Numbered from the stretch's first letter, positions 16,942 through 26,562 are shown. The stretch: 64,000 bases of DNA from Prevotella sp. UBA4330 (GCA_002394385.1 DGTS01000011.1:62001-126000), one strand, 5' to 3'. The notes: generated from the sequence alone by a model not told the origin. A program made the numbers and translations.

Positions 16942-19374
16942 ATGAAAGTAATGAAATTTGGCGGAACGTCTGTAGGTTCCGTGAAAAGTATTCTTAGCCT
17001 CCGGAATATTGTGGAAAGAGAGGCACGGCGTCAGCCTGTAGTAGTAGTGGTTAGCGCGCTTGGCGGCATTACCGACAAGTTGTTGCAAACGGCACAGTTG
17101 GCTCTCGATGGTGACGAGCGCTATAAAAGCGAGATGAAGGCTATTGCCGACCGCCATCACCAGATGATTGATACGATTATCAATGACCCTAAAACCCGCG
17201 AAGACTTATTCAACACCGTTGACTCACTGCTGGAGCAGTTGGAGTCTATTTATAAAGGTGTGTTCCTGATACGCGACCTGAGCGAGAAGACTCAGAACGC
17301 CATCGTGTCATACGGTGAGCGACTGAGTTCGCATATCGTTGCTGCGCTCATTAAAGGGGCAAAGCGGTACAACTCGCGCAAGTTCATACTCACCGAGCAT
17401 AAGAACGGGCGTCACACGCTGATGGCACAGAAGACGGAGCAACTGGTGAAGGAAACTCTCGCCGACATGCCGCGCGTGGCTGTTGTACCAGGCTTCATAA
17501 GCAGCGACATGGCCACAGGCGAGACGACCAACCTCGGCAGAGGAGGAAGCGACTACACAGCCGCCATTATTGCGGCTGCAATGGATGCCGAGATACTCGA
17601 GATATGGACAGACGTTGACGGCTTTATGACCGCCGACCCCAGAGTGATAAGAACCGCCTACACCATCAACGAACTGAGTTACACCGAGGCGATGGAACTT
17701 TGCAACTTCGGTGCCAAGGTGATATATCCGCCTACTATTTATCCTGTATGTGTGAAGAATATCCCCATCAGGGTGAAGAACACATTCAACCCCTCGTTTG
17801 CTGGCACACTGATAAAAGACAAGATAGAGAACGACCGCAAGCCTATTAAAGGTATTTCGAGCATCTCGGGCACGTCGCTTATCACGGTGTCTGGTCTCTC
17901 GATGGTGGGTGTCATCGGTGTTAACCGCCGCATATTCACCGCCCTTGCAGACAATGGCATCTCGGTGTTCATCGTTTCGCAGGCATCATCGGAGAACTCC
18001 ACGAGTATCGGTGTGCGCGACGATGATGCCGACTCAGCTGTTAATGTGCTCAATGAGGAGTTTGCCAAGGAGATAGCCACCGGCGCAATGTTCCCCATGC
18101 ATGCCGAGAGCGGTCTTGCAACAATAGCAATAGTTGGCGAGAACATGAAGCACACCCCAGGTATCGCTGGAAAACTGTTCGGCACTCTCGGACGTAGCGG
18201 TATCTCGGTAATTGCATGTGCGCAGGGTGCTTCGGAGACCAACATCTCGTTTGTTGTTGACGGCAAGTTCCTTCGCAAGAGTCTTAACGTGCTGCACGAC
18301 TCGTTCTTCCTCTCCGAATATACGGTGCTGAACCTGTTTGTTTGCGGAACGGGAACAGTGGGCGGCAAACTGCTTGAGCAGATACGTCTGCAACAGGAGG
18401 AACTGAAGCGCACACGACGGTTGAAACTGAACGTCGTGGGCATCATGAGTTCTAAATACGGAATGTTCACACGCGACGGCATCGACCTTGAGAACTATCG
18501 CGAAGAACTGCGCCAGCACCCCGCAACGATGGAACAGATAAGAGAAGAGGTTCTCGGAATGAACATCTTCAACTCTGTGTTCGTTGACTGTACGGCAAGC
18601 CGCGAGGTGGCTTCGCTCTATCAGACATTCCTCGAGCACAACATCAGCGTCATTGCTGCCAACAAGATTGCTGCATCTTCAGAATATGAGAACTACGAAA
18701 GGCTGAAGGCCACGGCACTTCAACGCGGTGTAAAGTTCCGCTTTGAGACCAATGTGGGTGCCGGTCTTCCCATTATCGGAACCATCAACGACCTGCGCAA
18801 CTCTGGCGACAAGATACTGAAGATTGAGGCTGTGCTGAGCGGAACGCTCAACTTCATCTTCAACACTATTTCTAAGGATGTTCCTTTCTCAGAGACTGTT
18901 CGCAGAGCAAAGGAGGAAGGCTATTCAGAACCAGACCCGAGAATAGACCTCAGCGGTATGGATGTCGTGAGGAAACTGGTTATACTTACCCGTGAGGCAG
19001 GTTACAAGATTGAGCAGGACGATGTGGAGAAACATCTCTTTGTGCCAGACAAATACTTCGAGGGAAGTATCGACAACTTCTGGAAACATCTGCCCGAACT
19101 TGACGCCGACTTCGAGAGCCGCCGCGCAAGACTTGAGTCTGAAGGCAAGCGGTGGCGCTTTGTTGCCACGATGGAGAACGGCAAGGCTCGCGTCGAACTA
19201 CAGGAGATTGAGCGTCAGCATCCTTTCTACGGGCTCGAAGGCTCTAACAACATTGTGATGCTCACCACCGAGCGTTACCGCGAGTACCCCATGCTCATAC
19301 AAGGCTACGGAGCAGGCGCGAGCGTGACGGCAGCCGGAGTGTTCGCTAACATCATGTCTATTGCAAATATATAA
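16942..19374 (+). CDS. thrA: Bifunctional aspartokinase / homoserine dehydrogenase
   Basis: 810 residues, the usual size of fused ThrA. The aspartokinase half starts MKVMKFGGTSVGS and contains NLGRGGSDYTAA. Two ACT segments follow (ISGTSLITVSGLSMVGVIGV and ATIAIVGENMKHTPG), the site of threonine feedback control in the family. The homoserine dehydrogenase half begins with the NAD(P) motif VCGTGTVGGKL near residue 465 and contains NVGAGLPIIGT and the EGYSEPDPRIDLSGMDVVRKL active region. It catalyses the first and third steps from aspartate to homoserine. It is the first gene of thrA-apgM-thrC. Confidence 0.97.
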   Translation: MKVMKFGGTSVGSVKSILSLRNIVEREARRQPVVVVVSALGGITDKLLQTAQLALDGDERYKSEMKAIADRHHQMIDTIINDPKTREDLFNTVDSLLEQLESIYKGVFLIRDLSEKTQNAIVSYGERLSSHIVAALIKGAKRYNSRKFILTEHKNGRHTLMAQKTEQLVKETLADMPRVAVVPGFISSDMATGETTNLGRGGSDYTAAIIAAAMDAEILEIWTDVDGFMTADPRVIRTAYTINELSYTEAMELCNFGAKVIYPPTIYPVCVKNIPIRVKNTFNPSFAGTLIKDKIENDRKPIKGISSISGTSLITVSGLSMVGVIGVNRRIFTALADNGISVFIVSQASSENSTSIGVRDDDADSAVNVLNEEFAKEIATGAMFPMHAESGLATIAIVGENMKHTPGIAGKLFGTLGRSGISVIACAQGASETNISFVVDGKFLRKSLNVLHDSFFLSEYTVLNLFVCGTGTVGGKLLEQIRLQQEELKRTRRLKLNVVGIMSSKYGMFTRDGIDLENYREELRQHPATMEQIREEVLGMNIFNSVFVDCTASREVASLYQTFLEHNISVIAANKIAASSEYENYERLKATALQRGVKFRFETNVGAGLPIIGTINDLRNSGDKILKIEAVLSGTLNFIFNTISKDVPFSETVRRAKEEGYSEPDPRIDLSGMDVVRKLVILTREAGYKIEQDDVEKHLFVPDKYFEGSIDNFWKHLPELDADFESRRARLESEGKRWRFVATMENGKARVELQEIERQHPFYGLEGSNNIVMLTTERYREYPMLIQGYGAGASVTAAGVFANIMSIANI

Positions 19375-19375
19375 T

Positions 19376-19508
19376 AGTTGATGAGTTGATAAGTTGGTGA
19401 GTTAATGAGTTGGTGAGTTAATAAGTTGATAAGTTGACGAGTTAATAGTTTACAAGACATGACAGCAAGTAACTTGTTTACTTGTTAACTTGTCAACTAG
19501 TCAACTAA
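19376..19508 (+). repeat. GAGTTGATAAG word repeats with opposite-strand partner
   Basis: Degenerate tandem words (AGTTGATAAG, GAGTTAATGAG) fill 19376-19450. Reverse-complement words (AACTTGTTTACTTG, ACTTGTCAACTAG) follow at 19470-19505, so the transcript could fold into a long imperfect hairpin inside the thr operon. The same words recur near 22097, 32228-32420 and 34804-34873. Confidence 0.65.
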
Positions 19509-19521
19509 AAAGAATAATGAT

Positions 19522-20772
19522 ATGAAACATATTATAATATTAGGTGACGGAATGGCCGATCATCCTGTGGAAAGAATAGGAGGCAAGACCCTGTTGCAGT
19601 ATGCTGACAAGCCATACATGGATATGCTCGCGCGCAAGGGAAAAACGGGAAGGTTAATAACTGTTCCCGAGGGTTTCCCACCGGGAAGCGAAGTCGCCAA
19701 CACCGCAATAATGGGCTACGACCTCAACAAGGTATATGAGGGAAGAGGACCATTAGAGGCTGCAAGCATAGGATATGAAATGGCTGAGGATGATTTTGCC
19801 ATACGCTGTAACATCATCACCCTTGAGGACGGAAAGATAATCACTCATAACGGCGGCAACCTTGAAACAGAAGATGCCGATGTGCTTATCAAGTATCTTG
19901 ACGAGCATCTCGGATCTGACAAGGTGAAGTTCATCACTGGCATTCAGTACCGCCATCTGCTCGTAATAAAAGGAGGGAGCAAGCACATCGTTTGCAACCC
20001 GCCACACGACCATCCCAACGAGGAGTGGAGACCGCTGCTCGTTACGGCTGAGCCAGGATGGGAGAACAAGAGGGAGGAAGGCACCACGAGAATGACAGGA
20101 CAAGAGACTGCCGACCTTATAAACGACCTCATACTGAAATCGCAAGAACTGCTGGCGAAACATCCATACAACCAGAAGAAAGCAGCCGAGGGAAAACGTC
20201 AGGCCAACAGCATCTGGCCCTGGAGCGGAGGCTACCGACCATCAATGCAGACGCTGATGCAACTTTACCCACAAGTGAAGACTGGTTCTGTAATTTCGGC
20301 TGTGGACCTTATTCGCGGCATAGGTCACTATGCTGGGTTGGATATCATCGAGGTGGAAGGAGCGACAGGACTTGCAGACACCAACTATGAGGGCAAAGCA
20401 GCGGCAGCCATCGAGGCACTGAAGAAACAGGACTTCGTCTTCGTTCATGTCGAGGCGACCGACGAGGCAGGTCATGACGGCGACCTCGAACTGAAACTGC
20501 GTGCCATAAACTACCTCGACCACCGACTCATCGAGCCTATTTATAACGAAGTGCGCACATGGGATGAGCCCGTTTGCATAGCGATACTGCCCGACCACCC
20601 CACCCCGGTGGAAATGCGCATCCACGTCAACGAGCCAGTACCATTCATCATATATTATAAAGGTATAGAGCCCGACAGCGTTCAGAGTTACGACGAGGTA
20701 AGCGTTGTTGGCGGCGAATATGGCCTGCTGCGCCTCAATCAATTCATGGAAACCCTCATGAGCATCGTTTAA
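19522..20772 (+). CDS. apgM: ApgM-type phosphoglycerate mutase homolog, probable homoserine kinase
   Basis: 416 residues of the archaeal-type cofactor-independent phosphoglycerate mutase family. Visible features are MKHIIILGDGMADHPVERIGGKT (metal-binding Asp), GSEVANTAIMGYD with the candidate nucleophilic Ser/Thr, VHVEATDEAGHDGD, and ILPDHPTPVEMRIH (metal ligands). It lies between thrA and thrC with no thrB gene nearby. Genetic work in Bacteroides thetaiotaomicron assigned homoserine kinase activity to a member of this family in the same operon position. I infer the same role here; glycolytic mutase activity cannot be excluded from sequence alone. Confidence 0.88.
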   Translation: MKHIIILGDGMADHPVERIGGKTLLQYADKPYMDMLARKGKTGRLITVPEGFPPGSEVANTAIMGYDLNKVYEGRGPLEAASIGYEMAEDDFAIRCNIITLEDGKIITHNGGNLETEDADVLIKYLDEHLGSDKVKFITGIQYRHLLVIKGGSKHIVCNPPHDHPNEEWRPLLVTAEPGWENKREEGTTRMTGQETADLINDLILKSQELLAKHPYNQKKAAEGKRQANSIWPWSGGYRPSMQTLMQLYPQVKTGSVISAVDLIRGIGHYAGLDIIEVEGATGLADTNYEGKAAAAIEALKKQDFVFVHVEATDEAGHDGDLELKLRAINYLDHRLIEPIYNEVRTWDEPVCIAILPDHPTPVEMRIHVNEPVPFIIYYKGIEPDSVQSYDEVSVVGGEYGLLRLNQFMETLMSIV

Positions 20773-20790
20773 CACCCATCACCCAAGAAT

Positions 20791-22095
20791 ATGTTATATT
20801 ACAGTACAAATAAGAAAGCACCACTCGCAACATTAGAGAAAGCAGTGGTGAAAGGACTGGCAGAAGACCGCGGACTCTATATGCCCGAGCGCATCAAGCA
20901 ACTGCCACAAGAGTTTTTCGACAACATCGACAAGATGTCATTCCAAGAGATAGCATACACCGTTGCCGATGCTTTCTTCGGAGAGGATGTCGAGCCAGAG
21001 TCGCTTCGCAAGATAGTATATGACACGCTGGCTTTCGACTGCCCCGTGGTTAATGTCACGGGAAACATCTACTCGTTGGAACTATTCCACGGACCGACAC
21101 TTGCCTTCAAGGATGTAGGCGCCAGGTTTATGGCTCGTCTGCTGCAATATTTCCTGAAGAAAGAGGGCAATGCCAACGAGGTTAATGTGCTCGTAGCCAC
21201 GAGTGGCGACACGGGGTCGGCAGTAGCCAACGGTTTCCTCGGTGTTGACGGCATTCATGTGTATGTGCTCTACCCCAAAGGGAAGGTAAGCAAGATACAG
21301 GAAAGCCAGTTCACCACACTCGGCAAGAACATCACAGCAATAGAGGTTGACGGAGTGTTCGACGACTGCCAAGCGTTGGTTAAGAGCGCCTTCATGGACG
21401 AGGAACTGAACAATAAGATGAAGTTGACCTCTGCCAACAGCATCAATGTGGCACGATTCCTGCCGCAGGCATTCTACTACTTCAATGCATACGCACGGAT
21501 GAAGGCACTCGGAAAGGCCGACAACCTCGTGATATGCGTGCCCAGTGGCAACTTCGGAAACATCACCGCAGCACTGTTCGGCGCGCGCATGGGACTGCCC
21601 GTCAGGCGTTTCATTGCGGCAAACAATGCCAACGACATCGTTTACAACTACCTGAAGTCCGGCGAATACAACCCGAAGCCGAGCATACAGACCATAGCAA
21701 ATGCAATGGACGTGGGCGACCCGTCGAACTTCGCACGCATACTCGACCTCTACGGCAACAGCCATGAGCGGATAGCATCGCACATGTCGGGAGCGACATA
21801 CCGTGACGACGAAATTCGACGAACGATGAAAGAGTGCTACGAAACGAACAAGTACATCCTCGACCCGCACGGAGCATGCGGCTATCAGGCGCTGAAGGAC
21901 TTGCTCGAAGAAGGCGAGTCGGGAGTGTTCTGCGAGACGGCACATCCAGCAAAATTCAAAGAGACGGTGGAGTCGGCAATAAATGCTGAAGTAGAAATCC
22001 CCGCCCGTCTGGCTGCCTTCATGGAGGGCAAGAAGCAGAGCGTCAGCATGACAAAGGACTTCGCAGATTTCAAGAGTTATTTAATTGGCAAGTAA
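20791..22095 (+). CDS. thrC: Threonine synthase
   Basis: 434 residues. The start is the family's YYSTNKKAPLATLEKAV. The PLP lysine is in ELFHGPTLAFKDVGARF near residue 105; VATSGDTGSAVANGF is the glycine-rich cofactor loop; and PSGNFGNITAALFGARMGLP follows. It converts O-phosphohomoserine to threonine in the cytoplasm. It is 18 nt after apgM and completes the operon. A transcript end is not obvious; the next promoter (for a structured RNA) begins 36 nt later. Confidence 0.96.
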   Translation: MLYYSTNKKAPLATLEKAVVKGLAEDRGLYMPERIKQLPQEFFDNIDKMSFQEIAYTVADAFFGEDVEPESLRKIVYDTLAFDCPVVNVTGNIYSLELFHGPTLAFKDVGARFMARLLQYFLKKEGNANEVNVLVATSGDTGSAVANGFLGVDGIHVYVLYPKGKVSKIQESQFTTLGKNITAIEVDGVFDDCQALVKSAFMDEELNNKMKLTSANSINVARFLPQAFYYFNAYARMKALGKADNLVICVPSGNFGNITAALFGARMGLPVRRFIAANNANDIVYNYLKSGEYNPKPSIQTIANAMDVGDPSNFARILDLYGNSHERIASHMSGATYRDDEIRRTMKECYETNKYILDPHGACGYQALKDLLEEGESGVFCETAHPAKFKETVESAINAEVEIPARLAAFMEGKKQSVSMTKDFADFKSYLIGK

Positions 22096-22130
22096 CTCGT
22101 CCACTTGTCAACTAAAAAAACCTTAAATAA

Positions 22131-22162
22131 TTTGGAAGTTAAGCAATAAAGAAGTACTTTTG
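22131..22162 (+). promoter_or_regulatory. Promoter of the structured RNA upstream of ribE
   Basis: TTTG (22131-22134), 20 bp, TACTTTTG (22155-22162): a complete consensus. Transcription should start about 22168-22170, at the base of the long helix described for the RNA. Confidence 0.72.
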
Positions 22163-22167
22163 CAAAA

Positions 22168-22380
22168 GATAAGGAGAAAAAGGTTGGCCGTATCGTATAG
22201 ATCGGGATACTCATCAAATAATACTGAAAACCGAGACGACTTCTCTTGTTGATGGCGGGCCATATAAAGTTCTCACGGACCTAAGCTGTAAAGCCGGTGG
22301 ATTACAAAGACGGAGAGTCCTCAAATCATTTCACCTCGGAGTTTCATCACATCATCGGTACGGCCTTTTTCCCTTTTTTT
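22168..22380 (+). ncRNA. Structured RNA, probably 6S-like (Bacteroidales-1 type)
   Basis: The region has its own promoter and ends in a T-rich run (22366-22380). The ends pair: 22186-22195 (GGCCGTATCG) with 22356-22365, extended by 22179-22183 with 22366-22370. Inner helices follow on the same axis: 22228-22235 with 22335-22344 (CCGAG/CTCGG plus AAA/TTT), 22238-22245 with 22313-22319, and 22246-22249 with 22304-22307. The result is a rod about 200 nt long with unpaired bubbles, the shape of 6S RNA, which binds RNA polymerase. Bacteroidales are known to carry a divergent RNA of this size with promoter and terminator. The class is inferred from shape and size; FMN riboswitch signatures are absent. 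Confidence 0.6.
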
Positions 22381-22399
22381 AATAACCTAAAATATCAAT

Positions 22400-23005
22400 A
22401 TGTTCAGCGGTATAATTGAAGCATTCGCCACTGTAGTGGCAATAGAGAAAGACAAGGAGAATGTCAACCTGACACTCACCTGCCCTTTCGTAAGTGAACT
22501 GAAAATAGACCAAAGCGTTGCCCACAATGGCGTTTGCCTTACGGTGGTTGAGATTAAGGACGGCAACTATGTCGTAACTGCCATGAAGGAAACCCTCGAC
22601 CGCTCTAACCTCGGACTCCTGAAAGTGGGAGACAAGGTGAACGTGGAACGCTCGATGATGATTAACGGCAGGCTCGACGGGCACATCGTGCAGGGACACG
22701 TAGATACCACAGCCACATGCATCGCAATGGAAGACGCGCAGGGAAGCACCTACTTCACCTTCCGTCACGAAAGCACGAAAGAGATGGTGGGCAGAGGCTA
22801 CTTCACGGTTGACAAGGGCAGCGTGACGGTAAACGGCGTGTCTCTCACCGTATGCAACCCCACCAAAGACACGTTCCAGGTGGCTATCATACCATATACT
22901 ATGGAGCACACCAACTTCTGCGACATCAAGATAGGGACTGTGGTCAATCTTGAGTTTGACGTCTTGGGGAAATACATCGCAAGAATGAGGTCGCTGGAGG
23001 AGTAA
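22400..23005 (+). CDS. ribE: Riboflavin synthase (alpha subunit)
   Basis: 201 residues, the standard length. Two homologous lumazine-binding barrels: the first starts MFSGIIEAFATV and includes GVCLTVVEI; the second starts near residue 97 (HIVQGHVDTTATC) and includes NGVSLTVCNPTKDTFQVAIIPYTMEHTN. It dismutates two molecules of 6,7-dimethyl-8-ribityllumazine to riboflavin. It stands alone here, just downstream of the structured RNA, and could be transcribed by read-through. A hairpin follows at 23039-23065. Confidence 0.95.
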   Translation: MFSGIIEAFATVVAIEKDKENVNLTLTCPFVSELKIDQSVAHNGVCLTVVEIKDGNYVVTAMKETLDRSNLGLLKVGDKVNVERSMMINGRLDGHIVQGHVDTTATCIAMEDAQGSTYFTFRHESTKEMVGRGYFTVDKGSVTVNGVSLTVCNPTKDTFQVAIIPYTMEHTNFCDIKIGTVVNLEFDVLGKYIARMRSLEE

Positions 23006-23038
23006 GACATATAATAACACCATTGACTGCAATGCATA

Positions 23039-23065
23039 AAAAGGTTGAACTATGTTCGACCTTTT
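23039..23065 (+). terminator. Hairpin after ribE
   Basis: A 12-bp stem (AAAAGGTTGAAC with GTTCGACCTTTT, one G-U pair) and a three-base loop, 33 nt after the stop codon. The distal arm ends in TTTT. It probably acts as a terminator, though the trailing T run is short. Confidence 0.55.
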
Positions 23066-23152
23066 ATAATGTGCAATTATATGTTAAACATGGCATTTTC
23101 TATCGACAATTCGCTTTTTTGTCTCTACTAACCAAGCAGAGATATCTATTTA

Positions 23153-23185
23153 ATTTGATTTCACCCGATTATTATTCTACCTTTG
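23153..23185 (+). promoter_or_regulatory. Promoter of the efflux/two-component operon
   Basis: TTTG (23153-23156), 21 bp, TACCTTTG (23178-23185), about 41 nt before the TolC-family start codon. Confidence 0.7.
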
Positions 23186-23226
23186 CAATCGGTTTATAGT
23201 GTAATTATAGAAACAAATAATACAAA

Positions 23227-24561
23227 ATGAAACTTAGAATCAAACTGTTTGCCCTCATGTTATGCGGCATTTTCAGCACTGCATGGGCACAAGAAACAAA
23301 GCAATGGACTCTTCAGGAATGCATCGATTATGCTCTGGAGAACAACATACAGTTAAAGAAAAACAGCATCAAGAAACGTAGTTCGCACGAAGACGTGCTG
23401 CAGTCGCAAGCCGACCTGCTGCCATCGCTCAGTGCCTCCACATCACAAAGCGTCACCTACAGCCCATGGCCAGAGACGGGACGCGCTACAGTGGCAAACG
23501 GCTATGTCCAGACTTCAGTTGACAAAGTTTTCTACAACGGCTCTTACGGAGTGAACGCCAACTGGACCGTGTGGAACGGTGGACGCAACACCAACACCAT
23601 CAAACTGAACAAGATGAACGAACAGATGGCAGAACTCGACTCTGCCATCACGGCAAACAATATTCAAGAGCAGATTGTTCAACTCTATGTGCAGATAATC
23701 TACAGCAACGAAGCAATAGGAGTGAACAAGGAAAACCTGGAGACATGCAAGAAAAACGAGGAACGCGGCAAGACGATGGTTGAAGTGGGAAAGATGAGCA
23801 AGGCTGACCTCGCACAACTTACCGCACAGCGGGCACAGGCAGAATATAACGTCGTGGAGGCTGAGACGAACGTCAAGAACTACAAGAGACAACTGAAACA
23901 GTTGCTGCAACTCACCGACGTTTCTTTCGACGTGGCTATACCTGAAGCGACGGACGAGATGGCCCTGCAAGAAATTCCCGCACTCAACACCATCTACCAG
24001 CAGGCACTTGACAACCGCCCAGAGATAAGAAACGCCATGCTTGGCATTGAAAGCAGCGATGTCAGCATCAGTCTTGCCAAAGCACAACGCATGCCTACCG
24101 TCGGACTTAACGCAAGCGCCGTGACAAACACCACGTCGATGAGCGACAATGCGTGGGGAACGCAGTTGAAGACCAACTTCAACCTCGGTGCAGGTGTGTC
24201 TGTGAGTGTTCCGTTATTCGACAACCGCCAGACAAAGACCGCGGTCAATAAGGCGATGCTGCAGAAACAGAGTTATCAACTCGACTTGGAAAACGAGCGC
24301 ACCAACCTATACAGCACGATAGAGAACTACTGGCTGCAGGCAGAGACAAACCAAAGCCGGTTTAAGGCTGCCAAGGTGAGTACAGAGAGCGCGCAGGCCA
24401 GTTTCGACCTCCTGCAAGAGCAGTTCCGCCTCGGACTGAAAAACATCATCGAACTGATGAACGGAAAGGATAACCTGCTGACCGCAAAACAAAACGAACT
24501 GCAAAGCAAGTATCTCACCATCTTGAACATCGAGATGCTCAAGTTCTACGGAAAAGAATAA
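23227..24561 (+). CDS. TolC-family outer-membrane efflux protein
   Basis: 444 residues with a signal peptide cleaved near WAQ (residue 21). Two repeated helical modules each begin like WTLQECIDYALENNIQLK and the second contains the typical NLGAGVSVSVPLFDNRQTKTAV segment, followed by the long coiled coil ending LQSKYLTILNIEMLKFY. It forms the outer-membrane channel of a tripartite pump. It is the first gene of a six-gene unit with the adaptor, ATPase, permease, histidine kinase and regulator. Confidence 0.93.
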   Translation: MKLRIKLFALMLCGIFSTAWAQETKQWTLQECIDYALENNIQLKKNSIKKRSSHEDVLQSQADLLPSLSASTSQSVTYSPWPETGRATVANGYVQTSVDKVFYNGSYGVNANWTVWNGGRNTNTIKLNKMNEQMAELDSAITANNIQEQIVQLYVQIIYSNEAIGVNKENLETCKKNEERGKTMVEVGKMSKADLAQLTAQRAQAEYNVVEAETNVKNYKRQLKQLLQLTDVSFDVAIPEATDEMALQEIPALNTIYQQALDNRPEIRNAMLGIESSDVSISLAKAQRMPTVGLNASAVTNTTSMSDNAWGTQLKTNFNLGAGVSVSVPLFDNRQTKTAVNKAMLQKQSYQLDLENERTNLYSTIENYWLQAETNQSRFKAAKVSTESAQASFDLLQEQFRLGLKNIIELMNGKDNLLTAKQNELQSKYLTILNIEMLKFYGKE

Positions 24562-24584
24562 TAAACACTAAACTCAAGATTAAC

Positions 24585-25760
24585 GTGAAAAGGATAAGCA
24601 AGATTTGGATATTACTTGGCATTATCGCCATAGTTGCCATTGCTGTATGGCTCTTGTCTGGCAGCAAGAAGAAAGAAGAGGTTACATTCAAGACAGAGAA
24701 GGTGGCTCCTGCGAACATTCAGAACAGCATCACTGCCACCGGAACCATTGAGCCGGTGACCTCTGTCACCGTGGGTACCCAGGTGAGCGGCATTGTGAGC
24801 AAACTATATGTTGACTACAACAGCGTGGTTCGCAAAGGACAGGTGATTGCCGAACTCGACCGCACCAACCTCCTGAGCGAACTGAACACTGCAAAGGCAA
24901 ATCTCAGCAGTGCACAGAGTTCGCTGAACTATCAGCAGGCAAACCTCAACAGATACAGCGAACTGTACAAGAAAGGACTAGTGAGCGCCGATGACTATGA
25001 GGCGGCACAACTGTCTTACAGACAATCGAAGGAGCAGGTGGCAACGGCAAACGAGAGCGTAAGGAGAGCGCAGACAAATCTCGGATACGCCACCATCACC
25101 TCCCCTATCGATGGCGTCGTGCTGTCGAAGTCGGTTGAGGAAGGCCAGACTGTGGCTGCATCGTTCAACACCCCCGAACTCTTCAAGATAGCGCAAGACC
25201 TGACGAACATGCGCGTGGTGGCAGATGTTGACGAGGCAGACATAGGCGACGTGAAAGAAGGCGAGCGTGTAACCTTCACCGTTGACGCTTATCCCGACGA
25301 CACCTTTGAGGGCTCGGTGACACAAGTGCGCCAGGAAGCAACGACAACAAACAACGTAGTCACCTATGAGGTGGTAATCAGTGCGCCAAATGCCCAACTC
25401 AAACTGAAGCCAGGGCTCACCGCAAGCGTTACTATCTACACCGCAGAGAAGACCGGAGTGCTGAGCGTACCGAGTAAGGCACTGAGATTCACGCCGACCA
25501 AGGAAACCGTGGGCAACAAGAAGATTGTTGACTGCAACGGCAACAACAAAGTGTGGATTTTGGCCGGAAACGAGATTAAGGCCGTGCCCGTCAGCATCGG
25601 CATGACTGACGGCACCCACACACAGATAATGAGCGGACTGAAAGAAGGACAGGAGATTATCACCGAACTGGAAGTAATCAACGAGGAAACCGATGCTGCC
25701 GACAATCAGGAGCGCAGCCCGCTGGCACCAGGCCCCAGAAGGAATAACAAGAAAAAGTAG
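24585..25760 (+). CDS. MacA-like periplasmic adaptor (HlyD family)
   Basis: 391 residues starting at a GTG (no nearby ATG fits). An N-terminal membrane anchor (residues 6-23) is followed by the lipoyl-like half motif (ITATGTIEPVTSVTVGTQVSGIV), an alpha-helical hairpin (residues 95-150), the second lipoyl half (ATITSPIDGVVLSKSVEEGQTV), and beta-barrel and membrane-proximal domains. It links the MacB-type transporter to TolC. It is 23 nt after the channel gene and 8 nt before the ATPase gene. The Pro/Arg-rich tail is variable in this family. Confidence 0.92.
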   Translation: MKRISKIWILLGIIAIVAIAVWLLSGSKKKEEVTFKTEKVAPANIQNSITATGTIEPVTSVTVGTQVSGIVSKLYVDYNSVVRKGQVIAELDRTNLLSELNTAKANLSSAQSSLNYQQANLNRYSELYKKGLVSADDYEAAQLSYRQSKEQVATANESVRRAQTNLGYATITSPIDGVVLSKSVEEGQTVAASFNTPELFKIAQDLTNMRVVADVDEADIGDVKEGERVTFTVDAYPDDTFEGSVTQVRQEATTTNNVVTYEVVISAPNAQLKLKPGLTASVTIYTAEKTGVLSVPSKALRFTPTKETVGNKKIVDCNGNNKVWILAGNEIKAVPVSIGMTDGTHTQIMSGLKEGQEIITELEVINEETDAADNQERSPLAPGPRRNNKKK

Positions 25761-25768
25761 AGCAAATC

Positions 25769-26521
25769 ATGGACGATAGAAAAGTTGTCATCGAACTGCA
25801 AGACGTGAAACGGGACTTCCTCGTGGGAGAAGAGACGGTGCATGCCCTGCGCGGCGTGTCGTTCAAGATTTACGAAGGCGAATTCGTAACGATAATGGGA
25901 AAGTCGGGCTCGGGCAAGTCCACCCTTCTCAACCAACTCGGATGTCTCGACACGCCAACGAGCGGCGAGTATCTGCTCGACGGAGTGGCCGTCCGCTCAA
26001 TGTCGAAAAGCCAAAGGGCGGTGCTTAGGAACAGAAAGATAGGATTCATATTCCAGAACTACAACCTGCTTCCAAAGACAACATCTGTAGAGAATGTGGC
26101 CCTGCCGCTGATGTATAACTCGGAAGTGGGGGCTGACGAACGCAAGGACCGTGCCATCAAGGCTCTTCAGGCAGTGGGGCTTGGCGAGCGTCTTTATCAT
26201 AAGAGCAACCAGATGTCGGGCGGACAGATGCAACGCGTGGCGATAGCACGTGCCTTGGTCAACGACCCCGCCGTGATTCTTGCAGACGAGGCAACGGGCA
26301 ACCTCGACACCCGCACCTCTTTCGAGATTCTTGTTCTCTTCCAGAAACTGCACGCTGAAGGAAGAACCATCATCTTCGTGACCCACAATCCCGACATCGC
26401 CAACTATTCCAGCAGAAACATCATGCTGCGAGACGGCAGAGTGATAAGCGACGAGGAGAACCACAACATCCTCTCGGCAGAGGAAGGACTGGCTGCGCTA
26501 CCCGCTAACACAGACGAATAG
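25769..26521 (+). CDS. ABC transporter ATP-binding protein (MacB/LolD type)
   Basis: 250 residues with Walker A GKSGSGKST near residue 43, Q-loop in IGFIFQNYNLLPK, signature MSGGQMQRVAIARAL, Walker B VILADEATGNLD and the H-loop histidine in IIFVTHNPDI. It powers the permease encoded next, which lacks its own ATPase domain, so this MacB is split in two. It is 8 nt downstream of the adaptor gene. Confidence 0.94.
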   Translation: MDDRKVVIELQDVKRDFLVGEETVHALRGVSFKIYEGEFVTIMGKSGSGKSTLLNQLGCLDTPTSGEYLLDGVAVRSMSKSQRAVLRNRKIGFIFQNYNLLPKTTSVENVALPLMYNSEVGADERKDRAIKALQAVGLGERLYHKSNQMSGGQMQRVAIARALVNDPAVILADEATGNLDTRTSFEILVLFQKLHAEGRTIIFVTHNPDIANYSSRNIMLRDGRVISDEENHNILSAEEGLAALPANTDE

Positions 26522-26562
26522 AAACGTGCACATCACCCACCACCCATAACAACCTTTTAGTA

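Noticed and set aside
22168..22380. FMN riboswitch upstream of ribE
   Set aside because: The conserved RFN blocks (such as the ACCGGCGGT segment) are not present, and the region has its own promoter and an end-to-end helix unlike that riboswitch.
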